Below the pieces are notes generated by a model. That model was given only the letters and a program-made list of their open reading frames with translations, was not told the DNA's origin and searched no databases. Positions 47,777-59,500 of a stretch of 64,000 nucleotides of DNA are shown here, piece by piece. Where the stretch lies: the NCBI GenBank assembly GCA_036936605.1, contig JAUPFV010000004.1:92282334-92346333 (forward strand), given 5' to 3'. Every line of letters starts with the position of its first letter. Position 1 is the stretch's first letter. Position numbers and translations under genes: made by a program. The stretch comes from Limnanthes douglasii subsp. nivea (taxonomy: Eukaryota > Streptophyta > Magnoliopsida > Brassicales > Limnanthaceae).

Positions 47777-48567
47777 TGAGGAATCGCCGTGCTGCCTGCC
47801 AGATTTCGTTATCATTTATAAGAATCATGTTGCAGCTAGCTTCCTTTTGCAATAGCTTACATTGGAAATAGCAGATCACCAATTATACTTGATCTTCATA
47901 TTGTGGCGTAGTAGATTCAAGATGAGCAGCCTGGCCATTCGAGCTAGAAAATGTCTGTCTTGTGCAGTTTCACGAATATAGCTTATACTTGGTAGTCAGA
48001 TGATGTAACAAATTTGATTTGTAAAACTTTATTGAGTAATCAAAATTAGTTTATGTAATTTAATTTTGTATCAACTAAACTTACCAAAAATATTGATATA
48101 TATATATAAATATACGTATGAAGATTGTACTTGTATAGTTGAGAACCCCAAAGAAATTGTTACGTAATCTTTCTTATTGCAAAAAAAAAAAAGAAAAATA
48201 GTTTATCAATGTTTTGGTCTTTTTTAGCATGTTAAGGAACCTATGGACTCTAACAGAACCTTATATTAGCTTGATTGGGAACTTCTAATTTTCAAAATGC
48301 AGCTGCCATGCTACTTGCTATCATTTCAATATGTTTATAGAGTGAAATAGAAGCCCAGTCAGTATTTTAAGTGAAAGAATTGCAAAATGATTACTTAGAT
48401 TACAGTCTCTGTTTAAACAAATGAACATTGCTTAGGACAAAAGCCTGACAAATGAACAAACCCTTGAAAGCTGAAGAAAATAAAAAACCAATCTTCAAGT
48501 TTCAGTCTTCTTGTATAGTAAACAATTAAACTTCTTCACTTGAAAGCAACAACATGAATCCTAGTCT
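47777..48567. other. Intergenic: 3' region of transporter gene and XCP1 promoter
   Basis: Contains the 3' untranslated region of the transporter gene, A+T-rich DNA with an A run at 48180-48192, and the upstream region of the protease gene. No further gene was seen. Confidence 0.5.
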
Positions 48568-48576
48568 CTATATAAG
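48568..48576 (+). promoter_or_regulatory. TATA box of the XCP1-like gene
   Basis: CTATATAAG lies 72-80 bp upstream of the ATG at 48648, a usual plant spacing when the transcript starts about 30 bp further on. Confidence 0.6.
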
Positions 48577-48647
48577 TACTTCTACTACTTCCTTTAGTTT
48601 CATCCCATCTTCTCTTCACGGTCTCAAAACCATATACATTAGCAGTA

Positions 48648-50012
48648 ATGGCTCTTCGCTCACTACCCGGATTCTCTCTTTTGGCCTTAACTCTATCTAT
48701 CGTCATTTATTCTGCTTTGGCTCACGATTTCTCTATCGTGGGTTATTCCCCAGATCACTTGACATCCAAGGATACACTTATCGAGCTATTTGAATCATGG
48801 ATGTCCAAACATAGAAAAATTTACAACGGCGTCGAAGAAAAGTTGCATAGGTTTGAGATATTTATAGACAACTTGAAGCACATTGATGGAAGGAACAAGG
48901 AAGTAAGTAGTTTCTGGCTTGGTCTAAATGAGTTTGCGGACTTGACTCACGAAGAGTTCGAGAACAAATATTTAGGATTATCCAAACCGGACTTCACTAG
49001 AAAGAGGAAGGTTTCTGGTCAGTTTGCATACAGAGATATTATGGATTTGCCTAAGTCCGTTGACTGGAGAAAGAAAGGAGCTGTCACTCCAGTCAAGAAC
49101 CAAGGACAATGTGGTATGTATCTCTAAATTCAGTATCTTTAAAACCAGGTGTCAATTTTTGAATCCATGGGAACGGTTATATTTTTGCTCGGGTGTAAAT
49201 AATAATGTTTGGAAATTTATTTGTAATGATGCAGGGAGCTGTTGGGCTTTCTCGACAGTTGCTGCAGTTGAAGGCATCAATCAGATAGTCACCGGGAATT
49301 TAACTTCCTTGTCTGAACAAGAGTTGATAGATTGTGATAGTAGCGACAATGGATGTAGAGGAGGTCTTATGGATTACGCGTTCGAGTTCATCATGTCTAA
49401 AGGTGGCCTTCATAAAGAAGACGATTACCCGTACCTTATGGAAGAAGGCACATGTGAAGAGCAGAAGGTAAAATAATTACTGAAGTTGCTTCTGTAAAGG
49501 GTATTCTAATTCAACTTATAAAAAAATCAATTTAGTCCATGAATGCGATGTTATATATCTTCAGGAGGAAATGGAGACTGTGTCAATCAGTGGCTACGAA
49601 GATGTGCCAGCAAATGATGATATGAGCTTGATAAAGGCACTGGCTCACCAGCCTGTTAGTGTGGCTATCGAAGCTTCTGGTAGAGATTTCCAGTTTTACA
49701 AAGGAGTAAGTTTATCTTACTATATGCGTAAAACTGTTAATATATGACATGGTTAAGGTATATATGCATATAATTACGAATATCCACCGTGTTTTTTAGG
49801 GAGTGTTTGATGGGCACTGCGGAACAGAGCTTGACCACGGTGTAGCAGCCGTTGGATATGGCTCATCCAAAGGATCAGACTACGTAATCGTTAAGAACTC
49901 ATGGGGACCAAAATGGGGAGAAAAAGGTTACATAAGGATGAAGCGAAATACGGGCAAACCCGAAGGACTATGCGGCATCAACAAAATGGCATCATACCCT
50001 ATCAAAAAATAG
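48648..50012 (+). CDS. XCP1: Xylem cysteine protease (papain-like, C1A)
   Basis: Exons 48648-49113, 49235-49467, 49565-49705 and 49800-50012 give 350 residues, all introns GT-AG. Residues 1-25 form a signal peptide. The propeptide carries the ERFNIN-type helix ([20 protein letters not shown]) and [13 protein letters not shown]. The mature enzyme starts near [13 protein letters not shown]. Catalytic residues are visible: Gln in NQGQCGSCWAF, Cys in the same string, His in [11 protein letters not shown] and Asn in [10 protein letters not shown]. There is no granulin tail. The text [13 protein letters not shown] and [16 protein letters not shown] fit Arabidopsis XCP1 (At4g35350) better than XCP2. 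XCP1 acts in the vacuole of tracheary elements during cell autolysis. The transporter gene upstream agrees with the Arabidopsis order. It appears intact. Confidence 0.95.
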
Positions 50013-50086
50013 AATGCATCTATTGTGTTTATCTTAAATTTACGATCTTTTTAATTCATCTATTGTACTCCTGAATTTCCATCTTC

Positions 50087-50092
50087 AATAAA
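50087..50092 (+). terminator. Poly(A) signal AATAAA of the XCP1-like gene
   Basis: AATAAA 75 bp after the stop. It lies only about 60 bp from the stop codon of the convergent polygalacturonase gene, so the two transcripts probably overlap at their 3' ends. Confidence 0.55.
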
Positions 50093-50148
50093 AATTGTTC
50101 TGACTTACAATAAAAAAGTAACACCTACAAAAGTTAATTACATAACAA

Positions 50149-51781
50149 CTAAGCACAAGGTGGTGGGATTTGTGTGCCAATGTAATTAGCTTTGACATTA
50201 CGACACGAAGAAGTTAAATTCATTCCGCCTGCCGAGTGATCAATCTGCAGATTCTCAAGGTATATGTTCTGACACGGTATTCCTTTACTACAGTCGAGAG
50301 CGACTGCTACTTCAGAATTTGAGGTCCCTCTTATGTTCTTAAAAGATATATCGCTTAGCTTCACTCTCGAAGGTGCCTGCATAATGATAAACGTTCAATC
50401 AACATATATTTAGCGAAAAACCGAACTAGAGTAAGGAAAAATATAGTTGACTTGCCTCGGTATCGCATGAAGTGAACGGACAATAAGACTGATCAATTAT
50501 GATCGGGTTAGTGACATTGTTTACTACTATATTCTCGAAAGTCATATTAGTAGCTGCGCTTCGACCAGGCGAGTTCGCCCAAGTCTTTATCCTGATTCCG
50601 TTAGTAGTTCCTGTTATCGTGCTGTCTCGAACAACAAGTCCGGTCACGTCTCCTTCGTTTGGATATTTTCCTAGACTTCCGACACTACATTTAACATATG
50701 AACCAAATCTTTTATACTATTATATTATTTATAAATCCGACTCAAAAAAGTTATTTACGAAATTTTACCTGATTCCATGGCCTGGACCACACGTAATACT
50801 TGTGACTGTGATACGAGTATTCCCTTGTCCTATAGATACACAATCATCTCCAGTACCAATATGAGAACGCGAAAAATAGACGTAAGAGCTTCTTTCGATA
50901 TGCACACCATCAGTGTTTGGGCTATCAGCTGGAGCTGATATCTTTAATCTAGTTCCTTTAAAGTTGTTACATCCAACAACAGCTATGTGAAACATTTTGC
51001 TATTTACCGAATGTATGTTTCGGATTACAGTCCGATTCATTCCCATAAATTTAATATTCTGCAAAGCGAGATTTATAAGAGTTTAATTAATAGCCGCCAA
51101 AAAAAAACAAAAAATATTTGAAGGATAAAAATAGTTTTTTCTTACGTACAGTTGGTAAAAGAAAGCAAGTGTAGTGATTGGAGCATTTGTTATAAGGCCA
51201 TGCTTTAGCGCCTTGGCCATCAAATGTACCACCTCCGGTCAAGGTTAGCCCATTGATTGACACGAATTCGAACCACCCGCTACCAGATTCGTACTTTGAT
51301 AAATCGGTGGAAGCTTTTAGGTAACCCTGCAGATCGGTAAGAAAAGTTAAAATTATATTTCCTAAATAATTGTAAATTTAAACTAAAAGTAATTACTATA
51401 ATTAGAATATTACCTTCACACTAATAGTTATACTTGTAAGGTTTCGACAAGGACCGGCGAACCTAACCCGTCCGATCAAGTACTTTCCTTTGGGGATCAC
51501 AAGATTTACAATTCCTTCAGAGTCGCAGGCCTCCTTCCAGGCTGCTTTAAAGGCCTATACACATAGCCGGAAGTATATATAAAGTTTTAATACATGTATA
51601 TTATATATATATGCAAATAAAAAATGTATATATAGAGAAAGATAAAGCTAACGTTGGTGTCATCGGTTAGACCATCAGCTTTAGCACCAAATTTCTTGAC
51701 ATTAACTAGAAAGGAGCTGTTTCCTTTTTGCGGACCGAACAAAACCAATGCGATTATGACATAGATGAAAGGGAACACCAT
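50149..51781 (-). CDS. Polygalacturonase, glycoside hydrolase family 28 (six exons)
   Basis: Exons in reading order: 51781-51653, 51554-51414, 51326-51150, 51058-50769, 50684-50456 and 50376-50149, giving 397 residues. A signal peptide (VIIALVLFG core) precedes FLVNVKKFGAKADG. The four family motifs are present: SPNTDGVHI, GTGDDCVSIG, GPGHGISVGSLG and GIRIKTW, with the catalytic Asp residues in NTD and DD. It should hydrolyse alpha-1,4-galacturonan of pectin in the cell wall; similarity to the exo-type clade C is inferred. All junctions keep frame. The fifth intron (50455-50377) uses a GC donor (GAG|GCAAGT). An in-frame upstream ATG at 51856 would add 25 residues before the signal peptide, so I start at 51781. 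Convergent with XCP1, divergent from REME1. Confidence 0.93.
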
Positions 51782-52107
51782 TGTTGCTTGACTGTGTTTG
51801 AACAAAGAGTTTAGGGGTTGTTGTTCGGCTTTAAGGGATGTTTCTTTTGAGTTCAAGTTAACCGTTTTTTAACTTCTACTTTTACCACCCCACTACTTCA
51901 CTCTCTTCTTAACCGTACTTCTTTGCTCTTAAAACTGAATTGGTTCCAGATCCGTATGAACCGTAAGTATGCGTTTGACTTGTGGGTGTGATAGTTAAGT
52001 GGATCGGGCGGCCCATCAGATCTACTATAATTCGAAAGAATCGAAGGTTTCCCTCCCTTTCTCGCGGTGAACACTGAACAGTCTCTAATGGTGTCTTTCT
52101 CACGAAA
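51782..52107. promoter_or_regulatory. Short divergent intergenic region between polygalacturonase and REME1-like genes
   Basis: Only 326 bp separate the two start codons, so both promoters and leaders must fit here or overlap the opposite leader. No strong TATA box is visible on either strand. Confidence 0.5.
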
Positions 52108-54051
52108 ATGCAAATGCAAATGAAAACTTGTGTGTCCAAGCTGAGACATCTTACTCGATTGAATTCATGTCGTTGTTATCAGTCTCCCCCAGCTTCATTA
52201 TTCATATCCGGCAAGAATGATGCTCTAATTCAAACACCGTCTTTGCTTCACGAATTCACCAAATTCTGCTATGAAAGAGACTTACCTAGAGCTATGCGAG
52301 CAATGGAAGCCATGGAAAAAGAAGGAATTTGGGCGGACTGTATAACTTACTCTGAACTCATCAAGTGTTGTTTGTCTCGCGGTGCCATCCAACAAGGCAA
52401 ACTTGTTCGTAAGCATGTTTTCTCAAATGGGCACCAGCCGAAAACGTTTTTGATTAATATATTATGTAATATGTATGTGAAGTTTGGTTTGTTGGAAGAA
52501 GCGTGTGATCTGTTTGATAAAATGCCTGAAAGAAATGTTGTGTCTTGGACTACGATGATTTCGGCTTACTCTAACTCTAATGTCAAGTTCAAAGCTTTCG
52601 AGTTGTTGGTTATGATGATTAGGGATGGTGTAAAACCTAATATGTTCACGTACTCCTCTGTTTTGAGAGCGTGCGACAGATTGGTTAGTGTTAAGATGCT
52701 CCATTCTGGGATATTCAAAGTTGGTTTGGAGTCTGATGTTTTCGTTAGAAGTGCTTTGATTGATGTTTACTCCAAACTTGGTGAGTCAAGAGATGCGCTT
52801 TGTGTTTTTGATGAGATGGGGACGTCTGATTTGGTTGTTTGGAATTCGATTATTGGTGGGTTTGCACAAAATAGTGATGGAGATGAAGCTTTGAATCTTT
52901 TTAAGAGGATGAAAAGAGCTGGATTTACTGCTGATCAGTCTACATTGACAAGTGTTTTGAGGGCTTGTACTGGATTGGCTCTGTTAGAGTTAGGGAGACA
53001 AGTCCATGTACATGTCTTGAAGTATGATCAAGATTTGATTCTTAACAATGCTCTTTTGGATATGTACTGCAAATGCGGCAGCTTGAAAGACAGTCACTGC
53101 GTGTTTGGTCAAATGGACGATAGGGATGTGATTTCTTGGAGCACAATGATTGCAGGGCTGGCACAGAACGGAAACAGCCACGAAGCTCTAAAGTTTTTTG
53201 AAAAGATGACAGTATCAGGTATCAAACCAAACTACATAACAATTGTTGGAGTTCTTTTTGCGTGCAGTCATGCAGGATTGGTAGAAGATGGTTGGCGCCA
53301 TTTCAGATCAATGAAGAAGCTGTACGGCATAGATCCAGAGAGGGAACACTATGGTTGCATGATTGATCTTCTTGGAAGAGCAGGAAGGCTTGAGGATGCA
53401 GTTAAGCTGATAAACGAAATGGAATGCAAACCGGACGTTGTGACATGGAGATCTCTGCTTGGTGCATGTAGGGTTCATCGTAACACCGACCTAGCAATAT
53501 ATGCAGCGAAAGAAGTCTTAAGCCTTGATCCCGAAGATGCAGGAACTTATATTCTATTATCCAATATATACGCCAATTCCCAAAAATGGGATGATGTCAC
53601 GGAAGTTAGAAGAATTATGAGAGATAGAGGAGTTAGAAAAAACCCCGGATGCAGCTGGATCGAAGTGAATAAACAGATTCACGCCTTCATTTTGGGTGAC
53701 GACTCACATCCACAAACAAATGAGATTTACAAGCGGCTCAACCAAACGATTCATAAGTTGGTAGGTGTTGGTTATGTGCCTGACACAAATTTTGTCCTGC
53801 AAGATCTTGAAGGAGAACAAAGGGAGGATTCGTTAAGATATCACAGTGAGAAGCTGGCGATTGTGTTTGGATTAATGAGCTTGACAAAGGGAAAAACTAT
53901 TAGGATCCGTAAGAATCTGAGAATATGCGGGGACTGTCATATATTTTCTAAACTTACATCAAAGCTAGAAAACCGTAGTATTGTAATAAGAGACCCTATA
54001 CGCTACCATCATTTCGAAGGAGGAAAATGCTCGTGCGGGGACTATTGGTAG
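52108..54051 (+). CDS. REME1: PPR-DYW RNA editing factor, REME1-like
   Basis: Single exon, 647 residues. A presumed mitochondrial leader (MQMQMKTCVSKLRHLTRLNS) is followed by PPR repeats of the P-L-S type from about residue 80 to 470 (VVSWTTMISAYS, VVWNSIIGGFAQNSDGDEAL, VISWSTMIAGLAQNG), then E/E+ motifs (SWIEVNKQIHAFI) and a DYW domain with HSEKLAIVFG (zinc and catalytic HxE), CGDCH and the end CSCGDYW. The DYW domain is the cytidine deaminase for C-to-U editing. The sequence matches Arabidopsis REME1 (At2g03880) closely from memory; REME1 affects editing of mitochondrial nad2 and orfX sites. Three Met codons lie in the first five residues, so the exact start is open. Intact. Confidence 0.92.
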   Translation: MQMQMKTCVSKLRHLTRLNSCRCYQSPPASLFISGKNDALIQTPSLLHEFTKFCYERDLPRAMRAMEAMEKEGIWADCITYSELIKCCLSRGAIQQGKLVRKHVFSNGHQPKTFLINILCNMYVKFGLLEEACDLFDKMPERNVVSWTTMISAYSNSNVKFKAFELLVMMIRDGVKPNMFTYSSVLRACDRLVSVKMLHSGIFKVGLESDVFVRSALIDVYSKLGESRDALCVFDEMGTSDLVVWNSIIGGFAQNSDGDEALNLFKRMKRAGFTADQSTLTSVLRACTGLALLELGRQVHVHVLKYDQDLILNNALLDMYCKCGSLKDSHCVFGQMDDRDVISWSTMIAGLAQNGNSHEALKFFEKMTVSGIKPNYITIVGVLFACSHAGLVEDGWRHFRSMKKLYGIDPEREHYGCMIDLLGRAGRLEDAVKLINEMECKPDVVTWRSLLGACRVHRNTDLAIYAAKEVLSLDPEDAGTYILLSNIYANSQKWDDVTEVRRIMRDRGVRKNPGCSWIEVNKQIHAFILGDDSHPQTNEIYKRLNQTIHKLVGVGYVPDTNFVLQDLEGEQREDSLRYHSEKLAIVFGLMSLTKGKTIRIRKNLRICGDCHIFSKLTSKLENRSIVIRDPIRYHHFEGGKCSCGDYW

Positions 54052-54552
54052 CAATAATTGGGATACTAGAAAAATTGTTTCTGTTGTGAACTTGTAGCAA
54101 GAACTGTAAATATGAGGAAACAAAACATTTGTTGTTCCATCTTAACTAAATGCAGAACAAAAGAAGATAGTTAATTGGGATAAAGTCGCAGATGCATCGT
54201 GTCGAATACCCAATACCCATAGAGCTTAGAGTAATCATGGTAAAGGGATAAACTACCGTCCAAACATCCGGCAAGTTCAAAAGGCATGCTTGGGGCATAA
54301 GCAATCGTCAGCATACAAATAAACTGATGGGACAATCGGGATTCACTTATTACATATTAAGGTCAAAATGAATGAAGATGAAGTAACTTTTTATTTACTG
54401 TTAATTCCTTCCAATGTTAGATATAAATTTGTAGATATCAGATGAAAAACTTAGTCTGAGATAGATAAAACAATATTTCAAGAACAAAAATTGACTTTCA
54501 AAATTTAGATGTCTACAAGCCAATGTTTTCCTTCTTGTCTCGTCTGAATACC

Positions 54553-54656
54553 TTCGATGGGTTCAACATGTTGAAACTAAACAAGCTATCAAAGAACACT
54601 TGCATTCGATGGGTTCAACACTTTGGAAAAAAACAAGCTATGAAAGAATCTTGCAT
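54553..54656. repeat. 52-bp tandem duplication
   Basis: Copies 54553-54604 and 54605-54656 both start TTCGATGGGTTCAACA and end CTTGCAT. Confidence 0.88.
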
Positions 54657-54800
54657 TGGTTTCGTTATCGGTTAGCCTTAGCCTGTGTTGTATTACTGCA
54701 AGCGTTTACTTATCAGAATGTTCTGAGCTTACGACCTCGGTAATAGACATATATGGAACTGCTGATTTATGAATAGAGTTAGCAAGCCTTGAACCCATAG

Positions 54801-54850
54801 AACCCATAATCGAGGGCCAATAAAACCCTACTAACAAAACTCCGACGAGT
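54801..54850 (-). pseudogene. Scrap of a gypsy integrase zinc-binding region
   Basis: The minus strand reads LVGVLLVGFYWPSIM, against TRRVLLVGYYWPSIM in element C. Only about 15 codons are recognisable. Confidence 0.5.
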
Positions 54851-54902
54851 CAATGTCCATAATGTGATGAACCTACCCATAATGTGTTGAACCTTCTCCA
54901 TG

Positions 54903-55057
54903 TAATTCTATCCATCATGTAATTCTAACAAAACTTCATGTTTAATTCTATCTATCATGTAATTCTAACAAAACTTCTGTTTTTGTGTTTTCGGTGTTTT
55001 GTATTCTGCTTTTTTCATTTCAGGTGGGTTTTGTATTCTGCTTATTTCATTTCAGGT
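54903..55057. repeat. Two neighbouring tandem duplications of about 40 and 31 bp
   Basis: TAATTCTATC.ATCATGTAAT is repeated at 54903 and 54943, and GTTTTGTATTCTGCTT.TTTC at 54996 and 55028. Together with the 52-bp pair they form a cluster within 0.5 kb. Confidence 0.85.
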
Positions 55058-56236
55058 ACTTTAAAATTTTAAATTTAAATTTTGAAAAAGCCTTCCAATA
55101 TCTTTTGCTCAAACCTAATATAATATTGTTAATATAATATTGTTAAAAAAGACAAAAAAAAAATTAAAATTTGTTTAGAGATGAGATGACCATTTAGGCA
55201 TAGAGATCAGATAGCAAAAATTAGGATATCCCACTGTCGTATACAGGCGGGGCAGATATCCATCTCACAAAATTGCGAGTTTTTACCACTCATCACATCT
55301 CATTAAAAGCTGCCTGAAGGATCATGTCCTACCTTGGTCTTGATTTTTCCAACTTATAGCCGACTAAGTTAACCTGTTGTATCGTCACTTTCCGATGTGG
55401 GATTCTGCGCTCTATTTTTCTAAACATAAGCTATACTCTCCCAAATTGTGGTTGGTAAAGAAAGACTTTAGATATATATGGGCCTCAACGCTTTACCAAC
55501 CACACCATAACCCAAATATTGAAAATTTTACTGATGGTTATGCTGTTTATATTTAATATATTTCCGATTGTAAACAAAGCTACAACGAGTCAGGATTTCT
55601 GTTCGATATGCATGCCAAATTGTCTTGTTTAACTAAGCTTGGTTCTGTTGCGCTAGTGAGACTCGAGCTTGACTTACGCTTGGATTGGGTAGCTGGGAAT
55701 ATGTTTTATCTAACTGTTCATTGACTCACATGCCACCGGTAGGATGGATCATGAATGGACCCCTATCCGACTGGAGTCTTTGGTAAAAAATAAATTAGAA
55801 TAAAAGCTACCGTATTTACTTTCTTAAATTTCCAAAAATTATCATATAGTTTAATAGATACATGCCTTTCATTCGTAAAACCGGCATATAAGCCAAAAAA
55901 GAAAGAAAGAATGATGGTTCTATAGGTGTCAGCAGGGATTGCGTTGGCTTAGGTTATACTCCTAATCGACACGAAAGAAAGCCAAAGCGCACCCTCAAAA
56001 CTAAATCTTTAGTTGTAGGCAGTTCTGTACAAGCTTAACTTCGATACATAATTTTGTTCACATGCAAAATGAAAACGATTCCTATATAACCAAGACCAAA
56101 TTTGAGTCCACATAGTTACAACATAGTAAAAAACACATGTAGGAATGCATGAACCAGCGTATCGAAAAACTTAAGACTATTAAATTTTGGTACCCTTCAA
56201 AGGATAGAGATCAGATCCTACAACTTTAGGTGCCCC

Positions 56237-56486
56237 CGTTGACTAAGCAGGCTAGAGATCCATCTAGCAGCAAATAAGAATTTACCACTCATCACATCTC
56301 GTTAAAGGTTCAATGCTTTGGTCATCCAGAACTGTTCTTTTTCCTTTTTATTTCTGAGCGTCGGTATTTTAATTATCATTTTTGTTCTTTTATCTTTTTA
56401 ATAATTTTAGTTACTAATATTCTATTCATCCCATTTTAATATCCAGTTCGATCCTATTTAAGTCGAATTCTTTCAAAATTAGAGCG
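56237..56486. repeat. Direct repeat R, left copy
   Basis: From CTAGAGATCCATCTAGC to TTTCAAAATTAGA, it matches 61045-61250 with several indels. It abuts the left LTR of the copia element, while the other copy abuts the right LTR. Confidence 0.75.
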
Positions 56487-56500
56487 GGGGTATCGTTGTA

Positions 56501-59500
56501 TGCTATGTTAGATTTAAACGTTTTATCTTATATTTAGTAGGTTTGACCAAATTTTTATGTGTATTAACTTTTATTAAAAGCTATTTATTGAGTTAGTTCA
56601 AAACTTTAGGAATTTCGTGTAAAATCTATTTAAAGGCGTTTTTTTTACGAATTCAACGTAAACAATTTTTTTTAAAATTTTTCTTTCTCAATTTTATTAG
56701 AGACAAAAATTTGTTTTCTTTTTTCTTTCACAGGAAAAATAAACTTGATGTTTTCCGACATTTTTGTACAACCATCCATTCCACAATTTGATGGTCACTA
56801 TGATAATTGGAGTATGCTCATGGAGAATTTTTTTAGGTCCAAAGAATATTGGACGGTTGTTGTTTCTGGAGTAGTAGAATCAGCAGAAGGAGTTCTGTTA
56901 ATAGATGTTGAGAAAACAGAGTTAGAAGCGAGAAAGCTAAAAAATTTGAAGGCAAAAAATTATCTTTTTCAGGCAATTACTCGACCCATCTTGGAAATAA
57001 TTCTTAGCAAAGAAACTTCTAAAGATATTTGAGATTCCATGAAGAAAAAATATCAAGGCTCCGCTAGAGTGAAACGTGCACAAATTCAAGCTTTGAGAAG
57101 AGACTTTGAGACTCGACAAATGAAGGATAGAGAATCTGTTACCAGTTACTATGCCAGGACTATGGAGATCAGTAACAAAATGCGATTTCATGGTGAGAAG
57201 ATGGAAGATATTACCATTATGGAGAAAATATTGCGTTGCCTGACACCAAAATTTGATTATGTCGTTTGTTCGATTGAAGAATCAAAAGACATAAATGCAT
57301 TCTCTATTGAAGAACTACAAAGCTCGTGGAAGGTCCATGAACAAAAGATGAACCGTAGTTCAACTTCAGAGGAGCAAACTTTGAAGGCTTCTACTCATAC
57401 TAATTTCTCAAACTTTAAATGAAGAGATAGATGAAGGAGACTCTAGGGAAATAGAGATGGAAACAGGTATTCTAAAACCAATGTTGATAACTTTTCAGGT
57501 AGAAGCAGAGACAAGATCAACATTTTGACAAATCCAAGGTAGAGTATTTTAGATGTCATAAATTGGCCATTATCGTTCTGAATGTTATACTAAGCTGCCT
57601 AATAAGAGAGAAAAGGCAGAGTTGTTAATTTTTGTCGAAAATAAGAAAGTAGAAACCCCGTTGATGACTGTTCAAGCTAATCAAGAATCTCGGTCTGATG
57701 TTTGGTATATGGATACGAACTACAGTAATCACATGTGTCGAAGTAAGTCTTCTTTTCATTATTTAAATGAAAACTTTTATTCTAAAGTAATTTTTGGTGA
57801 TTGTTCCAATGTGAAGGTGATGGAAAATGGTAATATTGAGATAAGAACCAAGAATGGTTTTGTTAAAATAATCTCTAATGTTTTTACGTTCCTGACTTGA
57901 AAAGTAATTTGTTAAGTGTTTTCAATTGCTTATAATCACTATTCAAAAGGGTGTTTGTGAGATTTATGATCCTACTAGAGGAGTTATTGTTGTTGTACCA
58001 ATGAGTTCAAACAAGGTGTTTCCATTAAAGATTGAAAGTGTGCAAACTTGTTTGGTAGCTGAAGTAAAAGTTCCTTGTTGGTTGTAACATTTTTGTTATG
58101 GCCACTTGAGTTTTGGTGGACTAAAGATCCTCCAACATAAAAGTATGGTGACATGTCTTCCTTATATTAGTATTCCAACCCAAGTTTGTGAATAATGTGT
58201 TGTTGGCAAACAACATCTTTCTCAATTTACCCAAAGGAAGTCGTGACAAGCAAAAGAAGTTTTGAAGCTAATTCATTCTAATATTTTTTGCCCGATAACA
58301 CCCATTTTTAACGGAGGTAATAGATACTTAATTACCTTCACTAATGATTATAGTCGAAAAACTTGGGTTTATTATTACAGAAAAAATTAGAAGCTCTTTG
58401 TGCATTTAAAAGCTTCAAGGCTCGTGTGGCAAATGAAACAAGAAAGACTATTACGACCCTTCAAACAAATCGTGATGGAGAATATTGCTCAACCAAATTT
58501 AATTTTTTTTGTGACAATCATGGCATTCAAAGAGAGTTAACAACTGCTTATACACCATAACAAAATGGTGTATCAGACAGGAAAAATAGAATCATCCTCA
58601 ATATGGTGAGAAGCTTGTTGACAAGAGGGAGAATTCCAAAATCTTTTGGCCTCATGCAGTAAATTAGAGTATTCATATCTTGAACAGAATTCCTATATAT
58701 GCTGTTCAAAATATGACACCAGAAGAGGCTTGAAGTGGAAGAACACCAGTTGTAGATTATTTTAGAATTTTTGGTTGCATTGCTTATGCGCATATCCTAT
58801 ATCAGAAAAGGAAAAAACTTGACGACAACGAGGAAAATTGTTAGTGAAACATCCAGAGCTTATAAATTGTTTACTCTGTTAACTCATAAAATTGTGACAA
58901 ACTGAGGCGTTTTTTTTTATGAAAAAACACTTGGGATTGTAATGTGAAGGAATCTACTCAAGTTATTTTCTTGACAACGATTCTGAAAGCGAACCAAATC
59001 CAATAGTCTTTATGCTTGAAAATTCATCAGAAGCAACTCCATCAGCTACTGAAATATTTCCAACAGTAGTCGAAGCTAATGATGAACCAACATAAGCTAA
59101 TGATGTAGCAGCTCAATCTCTTCCTCGTATTTGAAAAAGCTTGCATGGATAGAAGATTATGAGGTAATTGAAATTAATGATCCAATAACTCACTTTGCTT
59201 TATTTTCATATTTTGATCCTATATCCTTTGAAAGTGCTGTCAAAAAAGAAAAATTGAGAAATGTGATGGATGATGAAATTAATGCTATTGAAAAAATTGA
59301 TATTTTGGAGCTGACTGATCTACTAAAAAGGCATAAAACCATTGGTGTAAAGTGGTTATTCAAAACAAAACTAAAATAAAATGGTGAAGTTGAAAATATA
59401 AGGCGCATTTGGTAGCTAAGGATATAAGCAAGAGATGTGATTGACTATACATAAGCTTTTTTCTCCTGTTCCAAGACATGATACAATCAGATTAGTGATC

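Larger units (their letters stand above)
54052..56236. other. Intergenic DNA with clustered tandem duplications and a gypsy scrap
   Basis: No gene was recognised. It holds three tandem duplications listed separately, a 50-bp gypsy integrase scrap, and at about 55190-55330 a diverged copy of the repeat found at 56237-56486 and 61045-61250. Confidence 0.6.

Noticed and set aside
48554..48793. Open frame beginning before the protease start
   Set aside because: It overlaps the signal peptide of XCP1 in another frame, and no homology was seen; the XCP1 frame explains the sequence.
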